Below, in pieces: positions 22,091-33,861 of a stretch of DNA of 64,000 nt. The notes under the pieces were generated by a model, which saw nothing but the letters and a program-made list of their open reading frames with translations, was not told the origin of the DNA and ran no database searches. How positions within the stretch are numbered: position 1 is the first letter of the stretch; each line of letters starts with the position of its first letter. The translations under genes and the position numbers were made by a program. The stretch covers positions 1 to 64,000 of the forward strand of contig JAAEAF010002689.1 in NCBI GenBank assembly GCA_011037195.1. Direction: 5' to 3'. The stretch comes from Triatoma infestans (Eukaryota; Arthropoda; Insecta; Hemiptera; Reduviidae).

Positions 22091-23721
22091 TATCTACTTT
22101 TCAAAATATAATTTTCATCAGAAATACATTTGCCAAGGTCCACCGAGTTTCAAAACTTATCGCAGGAAATGCTGATAAAGAAACAATTTCCATCATCATT
22201 TTCGAGAATTAATTTGAAGGAGATGAAGCGATTTATATTTCTTATAAATGAATTTTTTAATAAATAAACTTCTTGACAATTTTCATTTCATAATTATTTG
22301 CGTCTCAGAGAAATTAATTCTTCTAGGAGCGTTAGCATCTTTTAACTTGGGTTGTTTCACTTTTATAGATATGTTTACAAAGCAAAAACTAAAAGTGCTA
22401 TTTTATTGTTAAAAAATTAAAATACAATCACTTAAATATTGAATTGGTTACTTTGGCCATAATGTATTAATAAGTGGGTCAATAGTATATGAAATAACTT
22501 TAAGCCCGAAATGTTGAGTTTGCTTTCGAATATTTTCTACTCCATAGGGATGAGATTAGTGTAAAATGGATTTATTCTTTTCTCGCCTTCATTCCTTTCA
22601 ATTCCAGCAGATAGGCCGTACTTTCTATCTATATAGAAATAGAAGGAATAATGGATTAGGATAAGTCGTAGTGTTTAGCTGTAAAGAAAACTGACCATGG
22701 CCATTTTCAACAATGGAAACTGGACTAGAAAGAAAATCATTTCTTTTCAACCTTACCATTAATATTACTTTTTATTAAATTATTTATAATATTTCTTATA
22801 GTTGCTTTTTCTGCTTTATAAAGTAGTTTTTTTTTTTTAGAAACTTCGGTATATAATATAAATTTATAAAACCATAGTAATTGTTTTAAAATATTTTCAC
22901 GCTGAAACGGCAAAATTGTTTACTGGATTTTAAATAAAAGTCAATATTAAATTTCTGAAATCTTCAGAAATCACAAATTAAATTAGCAGCAGGGTTCAGA
23001 CTTTATCTAAGTTCGATGATGTTTTGTGTGCATTTAATGTCGCCACCCTAGAACAAGCGAAGAAAAGCATATAACGCACATAGAAATCAACTAGTTACAT
23101 ACTCCAGATACAGCTATAAAATCGATTAAAAATAAAAGCCGACCACATTCAGTTTGTAGCAAATGTTGCTTATGACACTCTTTATTCATGAAGTGGCGAG
23201 TGATAAACGTAAACACAAAACAATATCGTGGTCCTTATGTTTACGGTTTCAATTAGTTGTCATTTGTAATAAAATCGCTCCGAAGACTTAGCATGCCACT
23301 GCTTCAAAACACCATCACCTTGGATTATAGAACTTGGAGAGGTTCCATTGTTCATGGTAACATATAAGATTAATATTGTTTTGAAGAAAGGAGACTTGCA
23401 TAACGGAAATACCCCATTGTGCGCATAACTTCAGTACTTTGAATTTTCACTTTTCATTCTAATGCCTGATGCTGGTAATTATAAAATAATGAAAAGAGTA
23501 TGGGACTTAGGAAGCATCCTTATTTATCCCCCGAACTCTTCAGAACTATTCAGATATCTTCCCTCATTCTCACCGCCTACAAAATCAAAACTTTTCAGCA
23601 CATAAATAAATTCAGATGAAACACTTTAATTATAAAATGCTTCATAATTCTTGTGTTAAAATCATAGAACACATCATTTTAATAATAAAGAAGTTCTAGA
23701 TCCTTCTCTTGACAACATACG
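22091..23721. other. unassigned AT-rich sequence
   Basis: No open frame above background, no terminal repeats, and poly-T at 22828-22840. Nothing assignable. Confidence 0.4.
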
Positions 23722-23728
23722 GTTCCGA

Positions 23729-23934
23729 TTTTTTTTTTTAAATTTAAACATCTATGGCCATTGGCGCCCGGAGCCTTTTCAGTGCACTGCCGGCCTACGG
23801 ACAGTGTTCTCTCGTTACAGACAACACCGTCCATCACCGGACAGTGAGCCGGAGGGGCTTCTAGGAAAAAAAAAATCTAGTGGGTCCTCCGTGTGGGAGT
23901 CCAGTGCGCTATCTTCTGAGCTAGTCTCTTCCCT
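23729..23934 (-). repeat. SINE copy S1
   Basis: The reverse-oriented tRNA-derived SINE: T-run at left (the SINE poly-A), then GGCGCCCGGAGCC, GTGCACTGCCGGCC, GGACAGTGTTCTCTCG, CACTGTCCGGT-type segments and the tRNA-like head ending in CTCTTCCC. The B-box area is deleted. Possible 7-bp duplication GTTCCGA (23722-23728 and 23935-23941). Confidence 0.82.
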
Positions 23935-23947
23935 GTTCCGAAGTTTA

Positions 23948-24321
23948 AAATGTGAATTCTAACACGACTATAGTCAGATGAGGTCCATTTCGACCCATTT
24001 GACTTATATAATAAATATGCAATAAATATTTTCTGTTTAAAGGTGTGACCTCAAAATTTTGAGATTTTTTCTTAAAATGCAATACTAATATTGTTTGAAG
24101 ATTCAGAGGGCAAAATATTTTCTGGGTTTGAAGATGCAGATGCCAAATTATTTTCTGGCCTCTGTATATTTCTTTGATGAAGTTAAACATTTTAAGACAT
24201 TTTAAGAAAAATCTCAAAATTTTGAGATCATACCTTTAAACAGAAAAAGGTTATTGCATATTTATTATATAAGTCAAATGGGACTCATCTGACTGTAGTC
24301 GTGTTTTAAAATTCACACGCT
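23948..24321. mobile_element. fold-back MITE with ~130-bp inverted arms
   Basis: The left arm (from TGTGAATTCTAACACGACT) and right arm (to CGTGTTTTAAAATTCACAC) are inverted copies over about 130 bases, including TTTGACTTATATAATAAATA and the AAAATTTTGAGATTTTT block, separated by a ~110-base centre. No coding capacity. Such structures are typical of non-autonomous DNA transposons; superfamily is not clear because no convincing target duplication is seen. Confidence 0.75.
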
Positions 24322-25200
24322 CCCTTACATAAATAGGGGTTTTATTAAGTGAATGATTACACAATTAAATTCTAGTCTACATATTTATATTTATTTAAAT
24401 GAAAAATATAATCATTTATTTTAATTGGACTAATTAAAATAATTTATTTATAAAATTAAACAATAAATTTCAAATTTATACCATACTTAAGAGAAATGAA
24501 ACATTGTAAAACTTGGAACTTCATAATAATTGGATATAAATTCTGTAGTTGTTACGAGTATATAGGGGGTTGAACATTTATATAGAAACTAGATATTTGG
24601 TACAATATACATGTGTATCCTGTAATGAGACAATTGAAGAAGGAAATGGGTACTGGTAGAGAGAGAGTCATTTAACTCCTTACATAGAACTTGCCAACCT
24701 TATTATAAACACGATTGGCAAGGACTTACCCTCCTCTATCAAACAAAAGTCGTATTTCTTGTAGGGGGTGTAGATCTAGATGTTCCCCTTTTGTAAAAAC
24801 AATATTATTATTACAGAGACTTGCCAATTTGTTTACATGGTTTAGTTATTTTCATTTTTTATTTATTATTCAATTTTCAGCAATTTAAAAACTAACATTA
24901 TTAAGAATTTATAAGTTTTTTTTTCATCGTTTATGACTATGATAATTAATGGAAGAAAATTGCTGCTTATAAATAATAAATAAATAAATAAATAATCAGA
25001 AATTTATGACTCGCTATTCATAAATGTATTTGATTATTTAGCACAATGGCGGACGGCTACTGCAATTGCAAGGTTTCCGTTTTGCTCTTAGTGTTTACCC
25101 CAGCATATGCAGTGAAATTTCTTCCTATAATTTTCATAGTCAAAACTATGAAAAAACACAAAATTTTTAGTAGATACAGTATAGTTGCATTTAATTATTA
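24322..25200. other. unassigned AT-rich sequence
   Basis: Includes an (AAAT)n-like run at 24976-24996 and no recognisable gene. Confidence 0.4.
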
Positions 25201-25202
25201 TA

Positions 25203-26134
25203 CGAGGCATGTCCAGTAAGTATGTGTACTGAATTTTTGTAGGTTACAAAAATTTTTATTTGAACAAAAAAATTACCTGATTACATTACTACATATGTAA
25301 GCTATTTTTCGACATAGTCACCATTCCTCTCAATGCAGGTGGTGAACCGGGGTATTAATTTTTTGATGGCTTCCTCGAAGTAGTTTCCCGCCAACCCCTT
25401 CGTCCACTTCTCCACCTCCCCTTCACATCCTCGTCGGTTGAAAACTTTTTTCCACCCATGTGCAGCTTCAAGAAGGTAAAGAGATAGTAATCTGAAGGTG
25501 CTAGATCAGGGGAATGCGCGGGATGGTTCAGGACATCCCATTTAAACGAGGCAAACAGTTCCTTCGTGGCGTTGGCCGTGTGTGGTCTGGTATTGTCGTG
25601 CAGCAGGCAGACTCCCTTTGTCAGCATGCCTCTCCTTTTGTTCTGAATCGCCCTCCGCAATTTTTTTAGGGTCTCACAGTATCTTGCAGAGTTGATGGTC
25701 TCCCCTTGAGGCATATATTCAATTAAAATTATGCCTTGACAGTCCCAAAACACGGATGCCATGATTTTCTTGGCTGAAATTGTGGTTTTGAACTTTTTGG
25801 CGGAGAGTGAATAGGTGTGACGCCACTGTTGAGACTGCCTTTTGGTTTCAAGTGCAACCCAAGTTTTATCTCCAGTAATGATGGAGCGGAGAAATTCATC
25901 TCCATGGAGTTTTGAAGCGTTTCAAAAACGCTTGTATTTCACACTTGGCGGGAGATTGGGTTGACATTTTTCACGAAACGTATTGTCGCGTCGACAGTTC
26001 TCAACGTACTAACCTTAAACCGGTCTCGTTGTGGAGGGGAAGAATCAGGCTACACAACAGTGTAGCCAACATGTCGAAAACAAAACCCCTCCGGCCGTGA
26101 GAGCCTCAGTAACTTACTTACTGGACATGCCTCG
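25203..26134 (-). mobile_element. mariner derivative M2, 932 bp
   Basis: TA at 25201-25202 and 26135-26136 flanks inverted ends beginning CGAGGCATGTCCAGTAAGTA. The minus strand carries transposase sequence with an internal deletion just after SPAKCE. It has the same length and the same deletion as M3 (53464-54395), so both descend from one deleted master copy. Confidence 0.9.
25355..25762 (-). pseudogene. mariner transposase C-terminal half (M2)
   Basis: An open 135-codon frame covers the catalytic half of a mariner-type transposase: MASVFWDCQGIILIEYMPQG at the start, LLHDNTRPHTAN around residues 53-64 (second catalytic Asp) and HSPDLAPSDYYLF around 82-94 (third catalytic Asp). Spacing fits the D,D34D pattern of mariner. 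Upstream, the segment bearing the first Asp (normally TGDETWV) continues in the same direction but is frameshifted, with TGD altered to GDK/stop by mutation. The frame also shifts near its end (GRWRSGRRG in place of the expected acidic helix). Not functional. Confidence 0.88.
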
Positions 26135-26144
26135 TACATATAAT

Positions 26145-26240
26145 ACAAAAATCTGGCGTGACACATTCATCCGACTTTCTCTTAATCTATTTATGTTTAA
26201 TCAAGAAATTTTCTTTAAAATTACAACTTGAAAATGTTTA
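26145..26240 (+). repeat. element C 5'-end fragment
   Basis: AAAAATCTGGCGTGACACATTC followed by CGACTTTCTCTTAATC matches the 5' terminus; the body is missing. Confidence 0.6.
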
Positions 26241-26570
26241 TTGTGGGCTGGCCATAAAATGGTGGTGGGCATTTTACTTGTATACCTAAGCGGCCTTATC
26301 ATGTTGGCTGCATTATATTAAAAACGACAAAGATGATACAAATTTAAATGTAAACTTAACTGACAGACCTCCCACCACAATAAACCACTAAAATAAATTT
26401 TAACGAAAAAAATGGTATAAATGAAAATAATACGTTTTTATCTAAACAAATCATAGTTACCTCTTTGGAGAGATTCCCCCCAATAATCAAAAAACTATTC
26501 TGTAAAACAGCACTTCCGGTTAACCGGATTTTCTAAATTTGTAATTCTATCAGTGTTTCTAACGTGTATT

Positions 26571-26778
26571 TTTTTTTTAAGGCGCGTGAATACCTATAGT
26601 CATTGGCGCCCGGAGCCTTCTCAGTGCACTGCCCGCCTCTGGTCAGTGTTCTCCCGTTACAGACAGTGAGCGCAGAGGCTTCTAGGGAGAAAAAATCTAA
26701 GGGTAGCATAGCTGGACTCGAACCCGGCTCCTCCGCATTGGAGCCCAGTACGCTAACCCAGTTAGCTATTCCCTTCCA
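26571..26778 (-). repeat. SINE copy S2
   Basis: Reverse-oriented SINE with AAGGCGCGTGAA, GGCGCCCGGAGCC, CTCGAACCCGG (B-box complement) and GTACGCTAACCCAGTTAGC (A-box complement). A 7-bp GTGTATT flanks both sides (26564-26570, 26784-26790). Confidence 0.85.
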
Positions 26779-26899
26779 TTATTGTGTATTAATATTACGT
26801 CGACGATAAAATCCATATTTTTATTGAATAAGCAAAATCTGTTAAATCATAACAATAATTGCTATTGCTCACTGCTAATACTGTTGGCTTGAGGAATCC

Positions 26900-27680
26900 G
26901 AGTGGAGAAGCCATCCATCGATGACATTCCTGGCATTGTTAGGGCGTTTAGTTGCGAAGGTTATCCCTAGGCCACTTCCTTTTCAGTCTCCTTGTTGTAT
27001 TCTGTGGCAAGCTTAAGTTTGAGATGAGATAACTGTTATGTTGTGATAGTGTTTCGTGGAACGTTTTGTATTTCTGTTTGATTGTACCTGTCACGAATGG
27101 TATATTGAGGTGCGAAATGAGGTTGAGGCACGAATGGTGTAAGGTTTGAGACGTAGTAGCGTGCGTCAGTAATGTGTTGTAGAAGTTTAGATTGGAAGGC
27201 TTATATTCTGTATAGGTTGGAAGGTTTGGTGGAACCCCAAACTTCGCAACCGTACAGACATATAGGTCAAATTATTGTTTTGTAAATTACTATGATGTTG
27301 TAGATAGAGGTTGTCGTTTAGTTTTCCGTCTAGCAATCATAGTAACTGTCGAAATCTCTGATTCAAAACCTGTCTTTTAAGTCTGGTGTGTGGGTCCTGC
27401 AGTCTAAGTGGAGTCCAAGATAGCGTGTAACAGTTTTCTCCGGGAGCTATGTATCGTTGAAGTTAACTGTTGGACATGCCTAGATTTTAGACTGTTAATT
27501 TTGATTCTCAATTTGTTACACCATTGATGAATGTCGTCAAGATGTCTTTGTAAGTGAGTGGTTGCAGAAATGTAGTTGGCATGTCTTGAAAGTGGTATGT
27601 CGTGTGTATAGAGAAAGTATAAAATGGGTCCCAGTACACTTCGTTGTGGGACACCAGCCTTGATGTGATACATGTCAGAA
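26900..27680 (-). pseudogene. jockey-like reverse transcriptase fragment
   Basis: On the minus strand, 27673-27404 contains AGVPQRSVLGPILYFLYTHD, the RT block that in active elements reads GVPQGS, and further on WCNKLRIKINSLKS. The catalytic YADD-type motif is degraded to ISATTH. Below 27404 scattered frames carry thumb and tail phrases (RLKRKW-like near 26985). This is a jockey-clade RT remnant with both ends missing and several frameshifts. No poly-A tail or duplication was found. Confidence 0.8.
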
Positions 27681-27769
27681 TAACGGTTTTTTTTATTTGT
27701 AATAATAAGGCTAAATTTTTATTATATATTATTTCTTGTTAAAAACTCAAACTTCTTTTTATCACACTG

Positions 27770-28084
27770 TGTAATGGGATCCGGATCATTAAAATCATTA
27801 AGATTCGTGGTGATCCGAAGAACCTAATTACTTCCTATCTGTGTCAAACAAGGAAGGGAGAATTCCATATAAATATAGGCGAGTTAGTCCTACAGCAGAA
27901 AAATTTGTTAGACAGTTATCGACACCAGTCAGTCAACATCATTCTACTTTCTATTCTCAGCCAGTCAATTTCTATTCACTTAATTATTCTCTCGCTACCT
28001 TTATTCTCAATATCATTCAACATGTAAAGTCCTTGCAGTTTGTGTTTTTATTTCATTATACAGTGTTCAGCTTCTCTAATCAGT
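27770..28084 (+). mobile_element. solo LTR B1 (family B), interrupted by a SINE
   Basis: It starts TGTAATGGGATCCGG and contains the family B tract TAAAGTCCTTGCAGTTTGTG and ATACAGTGTTCAGC (28020-28070). SINE S3 interrupts it, and LTR-like sequence continues to about 28395. A CACTG before the start recurs at 28394-28398, a possible 5-bp duplication. Confidence 0.65.
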
Positions 28085-28323
28085 TTTTTTTTTTTTAATT
28101 TAAGATGAGTCAACATTTATGGTCATTGGCGCCTGGAGCCTATGGTCATTGGCACTGTCCCGGCCTCCGGTCAGTGTTCTCTCGTTATAGGCAACACTGT
28201 CCATTGTCGGATAGTGAGCTGTAGAGGCATCTAGGAAGAAAAAATCTAAGGGCACAACTGGATACAAACCCGTGTCCTCCGCGTGGGAGTCAAGTACGCT
28301 AACCACTTAGCTACTCCCTTCCC
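28085..28323 (-). repeat. SINE copy S3
   Basis: Reverse-oriented, near full length, with a partial duplication of the GGAGCCTATGGTCATTGGC junction at 28135-28152. It reads through to the tRNA-like head ending CTACTCCCTTCCC, and sits inside LTR B1. Confidence 0.85.
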
Positions 28324-28398
28324 TTACTAGTTTATTTCTTCTCGTTTCTAAATTATCTCTAATTTATTCCTTCTCTTATCAGTGTCACTGTATACAAC

Positions 28399-29481
28399 AA
28401 GCACAGTTTGGACATTTTTAATTTTGTGGTTGGACAGGCATCTATAAAATGACCTTCATTATCTAATATCTTTTAGGTTATTTGGTCTGTCGATGGTCCA
28501 GCTAAATACAGTTAAATCTTAGAGCTTATCAAACACTTGAGATATTTCTTTCTCTTTTTACGATCTTATCTTCCATCAAAAAAAAACACAACGTCCAACA
28601 ACCCATCCAGCTTCAGTTCTCACTTTATAGGTATCCAGAAAATCAAGTTTTATAGTATGAGAAAAGTTTTTTACATAATAAAAGGAATTTCCACTAACAA
28701 ATATTTATAAAAGTTTTGTTTTACTAGTTAGTTACTTGTAGACCCGACAACTGTCGTAAATACGTGATACAACTATTCTGATATTCTTCTGCTCCAATTA
28801 GCTTGCACCTCAAACTAAAAGTTTGTATGTCATTTACAAAAGTTTCATTTAATTAACCCACTACTCTCAAACATAGCTTCAGATTTTACTTAGTTTATAT
28901 CTATGATTAAATGTTTACTAAACTTTGTCAACCTAACTTTGTGCTGACAAATATACATACGTACGTATACACACATATATACATACATTTTCTTTTTATC
29001 AAGTTGCTAAATATCGTTCAACCTAAGCTTTATTAAGATTTCTATTTTGTTAATTTTGCCCAAATAGTGTTTCAGTTCTTAAATACTTTTTATAAAACTA
29101 AGATTCATCTTAGCAGCTGATCTTAAATCTGAAATCTGGAGATCTCGTGTTTTTTTATTATCCATTGGATGATCTTTTTGAATACTTTCTTTGGTACAAT
29201 AAATATTTTTTTTTTTAATTTTAATAAAATTTCTCTAATATTATAACTTTTTTTCTTATCATTCGGGTAGTCTCGTATTCAGCACTGATAACTCTGCAAG
29301 GTATACTGAGGCAGTTGCTAAGCTACTGTGACACCGTTCAGAGTCTTGTTATGATCTTTTAAACATATTATAAAACAATACTAAAGACGAATGAGAGATT
29401 TTCTGTTTACGAATCGGTCCACATTGATACATGGAGTGGGTTGCATCGCGTATGGCCACCAAACTGGAATCTTCGAGAACT
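28399..29481. other. unassigned AT-rich sequence
   Basis: No coding or element signal is recognised. Confidence 0.35.
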
Positions 29482-29494
29482 ATAATTTTCCAAA

Positions 29495-30023
29495 GTGGTT
29501 GTGGTTGGTTCCGCAGAGCTGGAAAGCATCAATGACATTTTCCATGATAGCCTGCTTCTTTTTTGTGGTCATCGGCCGGTTCGCCGATCATCAGGATGTT
29601 TTTGTCAAACAGTATAATAACTGTATTACAGTTGACACTTCCTGGCAGTTTTGTGTTACTTTATCTTTATACAGTGTTCAGCATTATTTCCAGTTTATTT
29701 CTTCTTATAAACCAAATTCTCACCTTCTCATACCCCTTATAGCTATAAAAATTCTGACTATATAAGTGGCGTAAATCTCCACCGACGAGAGAGCCACAGG
29801 GCCAGCGTAGACTCAGACGTCGAGTGGGGTCGTTAGGAAGTGTCAACTGTATTGACAACCAACTTTATTTATTGGTTGATCAACTGTATTTGTTCTATAC
29901 AAGTCTATGCTATCTCACTGTTTGACAAAAACATCCTGATGATGGGCGATGACTAAAAAACAGCCTGAAACCGGTCGATGACTACAAAAAAACAAAAGCA
30001 GGCTGTCACGGAAAATGTCTCTG
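29495..30023. mobile_element. Penelope-like element P3, inverted arms only
   Basis: A 13-bp exact duplication ATAATTTTCCAAA (29482-29494, 30024-30036) brackets the copy. The left arm carries the minus-oriented Penelope terminus (CAGAGCTGGAAAGCATC, GCCTGCTTCTTTTTTGTGG), the right arm its inverse. Between them, about 29625-29855, sits a piece of family B LTR plus its leader, flanked by an inverted ACAGTTGACACTTCCT pair. No coding sequence. Confidence 0.82.
29932..29980 (+). ncRNA. hammerhead-ribozyme-like motif in P3 right arm
   Basis: The plus strand reads CAUC, CUGAUGA, U, GGGC, an enlarged loop of about 15 bases, GCCU, GAAA, CCGGUC, GAUG. Core CUGAUGA and GAAA are intact and helix I is CAUC/GAUG. 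The opposite arm (29570-29598) has lost the GAAA segment and would be inactive. Confidence 0.6.
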
Positions 30024-30457
30024 ATAATTTTCCAAATATTGCATCGGAATAGTACCTATTTGGAAAGCCATACGTCAAGCAGAAAAGATCGAAGAGAATG
30101 ATTACATGGATACTGGAAACAAAGAGAATTAATATGTTAGATAACTTAGCGAAAGGCCCGTTCACAACATTCCGAAAATCGAAAAGGAAGTTTTAATAAT
30201 GCTATGAACAAGGCCGGCAGGTCTAATATATATGCGCACAAGGCAGTTGCTTTGGTTACACAGCCAGCATTAGTAAAATAGGAAATTTATCACTTATTTC
30301 AATTCGACATACAATCTATACATTCAGGTTTATCGGTAATATGTAGATAGTAGGAAAGCAGATTATTTAACGGAAATATAGGCTAGAGTATTTAAAGACA
30401 AGAAACCAAAGATTTATTAATTTTTTATTTATATATTTGAAATTTACAAGAGAGCAA

Positions 30458-30813
30458 TGTGATAGGATCTGAAGAGGGGGATCGATCTAAAGCAGAGAGA
30501 GAGAGAGAGACACACACACAAAATAGAGATTCTCACTCGCTACTTAGGCCAGACTAGAGTGGGAGACTTTGTGTAAATACAGCTGCGCTTGCACTACAGG
30601 AGACAGTCTTTAGAACAGTTTATACATCAGTTACAACACGTCAGCAACCAACTACTACCCTTCTTTTCACTCACTCTAAATCTCTTGCTACCAATGTCTA
30701 TATTCGTATAAAGTCCTGGCAGTTTATGATACTTCTTGTTTATACTGTGTTCCACATTATTTCCAGTTTATTTCTTCTTATAACCCAATTCTCTGCTTCT
30801 CATACCCATTATA
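30458..30813 (+). mobile_element. solo LTR B2 (family B) with leader
   Basis: It starts TGTGATAGGATCTG, then AGAGAGAG, CTCACTCGCTACTTAGGCC, CAACCAACTACTACCC and TATAAAGTCCTGGCAG, and ends CATACCCATTATA. The next ~107 bases (30814-30920) match 29740-29846 next to the LTR piece in P3, so they are probably the element's leader. No gag-pol was found. Confidence 0.72.
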
Positions 30814-30920
30814 GCTATAAAGATTCTGACTATATAAGTGGCGTAAAACTCCACCTCTGGGAGAACGGGGCCAGCATCCATCTCAGACGTCGAGTGGGAT
30901 TGTCAGGATGTGCTAAAGAT

Positions 30921-32029
30921 GAAAGCTGATGGAATAATGGATTGGGATAAAACCTGATTGATAAGTGTGAAATTTTTTTTATAGTCAGATGTTATTAGGT
31001 CCTTGATGAATGGTATTTTGATGTCGTATGAATGTTGAGAATTTAATGAAACGATCGGGAAACTTCGCAAATGGAGACGGCACTTTAAGAAGAGGAAGTA
31101 TTATCTATAAATATAGGTTATGGAAAAAATTTGCATTATACTCATTAATACTTAGGGAGTAAGAGAGCCTCTTGAATGTAACTATAATGTATTCAATCTA
31201 CCTGGCAGCGCTTTTACATTTCTTAGAAAAGTGGAAATGACATTTTAATTTAAATCTAAATGTCTAGAATTCCCTAAAATCACTTTTAATGAAAAAATGG
31301 TTCAAGTAAATGATTGGTTTGCATTTGCTGATAACATTCCAAAGCTTCCGAACAAATCTTCTTGCCAGATCCACTGGTTATTATATCTTTGCGGAATATA
31401 ATGTTTCGAGATTATTGTGATTTCCCATTTTGTTATTTCTTTATATATGAACTCACAGACAAACCCATTCTGTGAAAGCATTTGTCTGAAAACTTTTTGG
31501 AAAGAAAAATATATATATATATTTTTATGAATTAATATCTTTGAAATTAGAATAAAATTATTCCAGTACTACAACCACCTAAGTAACTGTCTTTACCAGA
31601 ATTCTAAACAAGAGATTTAATAACTTTCTTGTGTCCAAAAGAGAATGGAACCCAATGTTTTAAAAGCAAGTTTAGTAGCGCACACTAGTTGTTATAGTTG
31701 TGTAGATGGCTTAACTCAAAAACCAAGTTTTACTTAAGTTTGTTTTAAGTAAACTTGTAGAAAACTAGTTTTCAGATAAGGAAGTTTTCACATCCTCTAG
31801 TACTTAGTGTACTGGCCAGCTTGTGTATATATATATATATATCTCTTCCAGAGGTCAGTTCTCTGATTGTAATCAACGTTTATATTATTTAATATTGTTA
31901 ATTCAATATAGGTGTTATTTCAATACTATTGGGATTTTACTTAAGGTTGCTCTAGTTTTCCTTTTTAGAAACGTTATTTTAAATTATTAGTTTTTCCTAT
32001 GATTTTCATATCAGCTATTGTGATTTTTT
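30921..32029. other. unassigned sequence
   Basis: A (TA)n run occurs near 31826-31842; no gene or element ends were recognised. Confidence 0.35.
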
Positions 32030-32575
32030 TTTTAATTTAAGGAAGGTCAACATTTTTGGTCATTTGCGCCCGGAGCCTTCTCAGCTATAATAGGGTTGTT
32101 GAAGGAGCGAAATGGTCTGGTTAGAATGAATTAACAAGATATGGGTTAACACTGTGAAAAATGATGAGTGACACTGATTGCCTGGACTTTACACTTGAAA
32201 TGATAGAGTATGCTAGAGTGGAAAAGGATAATGACACGTAATAGTGACTGGCGAGTGTCCTCAGTAGTAGTATGAACTCTGTTCTCGTTCTGTCTCCCGT
32301 CGCTGTATTTATGTGGTTTCTCCCACTCTAGACCGAGAGAGTGGTCCCCTGTCATTTTGTCTCTCTTTCTCTGCCACGAATCCTCTCTTTGGATACTATT
32401 ACATCAGCGCACTGCCGGCCTATGGACAGTGTTCTCTCATTGTTAGACAGTTTAGGACAGTGAGCGGTAGAGGCTCCTAGAAAGAAAAAAATCTAAGGGT
32501 AGCACAGTTGTACTTGAACCCTGGTCCTTCGCGTGGGAGTTCAATACGCTAACCACTTAGCTATTCGCTTCACTA
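32030..32575 (-). repeat. SINE copy S4, split by LTR B3
   Basis: 32030-32085 gives the SINE 3' part (GCGCCCGGAGCCTTCTCAG) and 32404-32575 resumes with GCGCACTGCCGGCC through the tRNA-like head. The LTR at 32086-32403 with TCAGC duplication interrupts it. Confidence 0.88.
32086..32403 (-). mobile_element. solo LTR B3 (family B), 318 bp
   Basis: Exact 5-bp duplication TCAGC (32081-32085 and 32404-32408). On the minus strand it runs TGTAATAGTATCC ... CAACAACCCTATTATA. It shares the CTAGAGTGGGAGAAACC tract with the other B copies. Confidence 0.87.
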
Positions 32576-32954
32576 GCTATTATGATTAATACAATTCATA
32601 TTTAGTGATGAATTATCTTTAATATATTTATTACGTTTTCTTTTTTTTATTTATTTTTCGAATCTAATACAATCAGATAACAACTAATTAACTGATCTTT
32701 TCCAATAATTTTCACCGGTCAAAAATATAATTTTTTTCCCCCTTCAAAGAAAGCAACTTTTCTCCGAAAAATTGCATTTTTATCATACATGTTTAGTTGC
32801 ACTTTACATTAGTATAAGTGGTGAAACTGTACATTATTTTAAAAAATTATAGCATTATTTCAAAATTATGGTATATTACTTGAAATTCGAATCTCATTTC
32901 TAGTATCAAGTTTCCAGAAAATGCTACCAATAAAATAAATAGATTTTATAAGTT

Positions 32955-33193
32955 TTTTTTTTTTTGTCTGTGAGAAGGGACCAAGACCCTATGCTATCCA
33001 AAGCCCTTCAGGGCCCATATAGCTACCCCAAAGTTCGGAGCCTTTTCAGTGCACTGCTGGCCTCAGGACAGTGTTGGACAGTGAGCTGTAAGAGGCTCCT
33101 AGGAAGAAAAAATCTAAGGGCAGCAGCTGGACTCGAATCCGGGACCGCCGCATTGCTAGTCCAGCGCGCTACCACTGAGCTAATCCCTTCCCT
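32955..33193 (-). repeat. SINE copy S5, alternative 3' tail
   Basis: A 13-bp exact duplication GATTTTATAAGTT (32942-32954 and 33194-33206) defines the copy. The head and middle match the family, but the 3' part beyond CGGAGCC has a different sequence (CCAAGACCCTATGCTATCC and AGCTACCCCAAAGTT), shared with S6. Confidence 0.9.
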
Positions 33194-33429
33194 GATTTTA
33201 TAAGTTACATTTAATAATAATAAGACCTTAGGTAAGTTTACAAACATTAAAATTGATGAACAAAATTAATAGAAGCATTAATCGACTTGGATAAAAATCT
33301 ATCAGGCGGAGTCGTTAAACTAATGGAGAAAATTTAAAAAAAGAAAAGGAAACGTACTTAAAAGAATAATAATTAAGATAATATTAAATAAAACTATAAC
33401 TAGACAATGATTATTGAGAAACACAATTA

Positions 33430-33781
33430 CAAATATTAAAGTGATTGGTATTTATGTGCATAAATAATATAGGAGTTTAAAATAAATGTTGGAGTTTTCG
33501 AGAAAATAGCGACAAAAAAAGAGAATATAGCTAGGAAAATTTTGACACGATTCAGTAAAGGCGCTTTCGGTTGTTGGATCTTGCCCGAAACATTCATGTC
33601 TGTTGCGGTAGTAATACCCCAGACGGAGTACCCAGTTTGAACTTCCTGCGATTTTTCTTTTTTCTGTAGATATTTTCCTAAAACACAAATATACACACCT
33701 CAAAACTTTCCGTTGAAAATTCTACTCCGAACATCTGACACGATCGCAATACTTTCTCTTACTAGCAGTAACAGAAAGTAA
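33430..33781 (+). repeat. element C 3' fragment, diverged
   Basis: TTTTCGAGAAAATAGC, GAACTTCCTGCGATTTTTC and ACTTTCTCTTACTAGCAGTA followed by ACAGAAAGTAA mark the 3' third of element C. Confidence 0.75.
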
Positions 33782-33861
33782 TAAAGAAAAAGAAAAATAA
33801 TATCATATAAAATTATAAATCTATAGCACAAGAAATAGATCAGAAATATTTTCCGTGATAG

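Noticed and set aside
29570..29598. Fifth hammerhead-like motif, left arm of P3
   Set aside because: The GAAA segment and half of helix II are deleted, so the core cannot form.
33023..33247. 74-codon minus-strand frame over the SINE
   Set aside because: Translation of SINE S5; similar frames over other SINE copies were dropped for the same reason.
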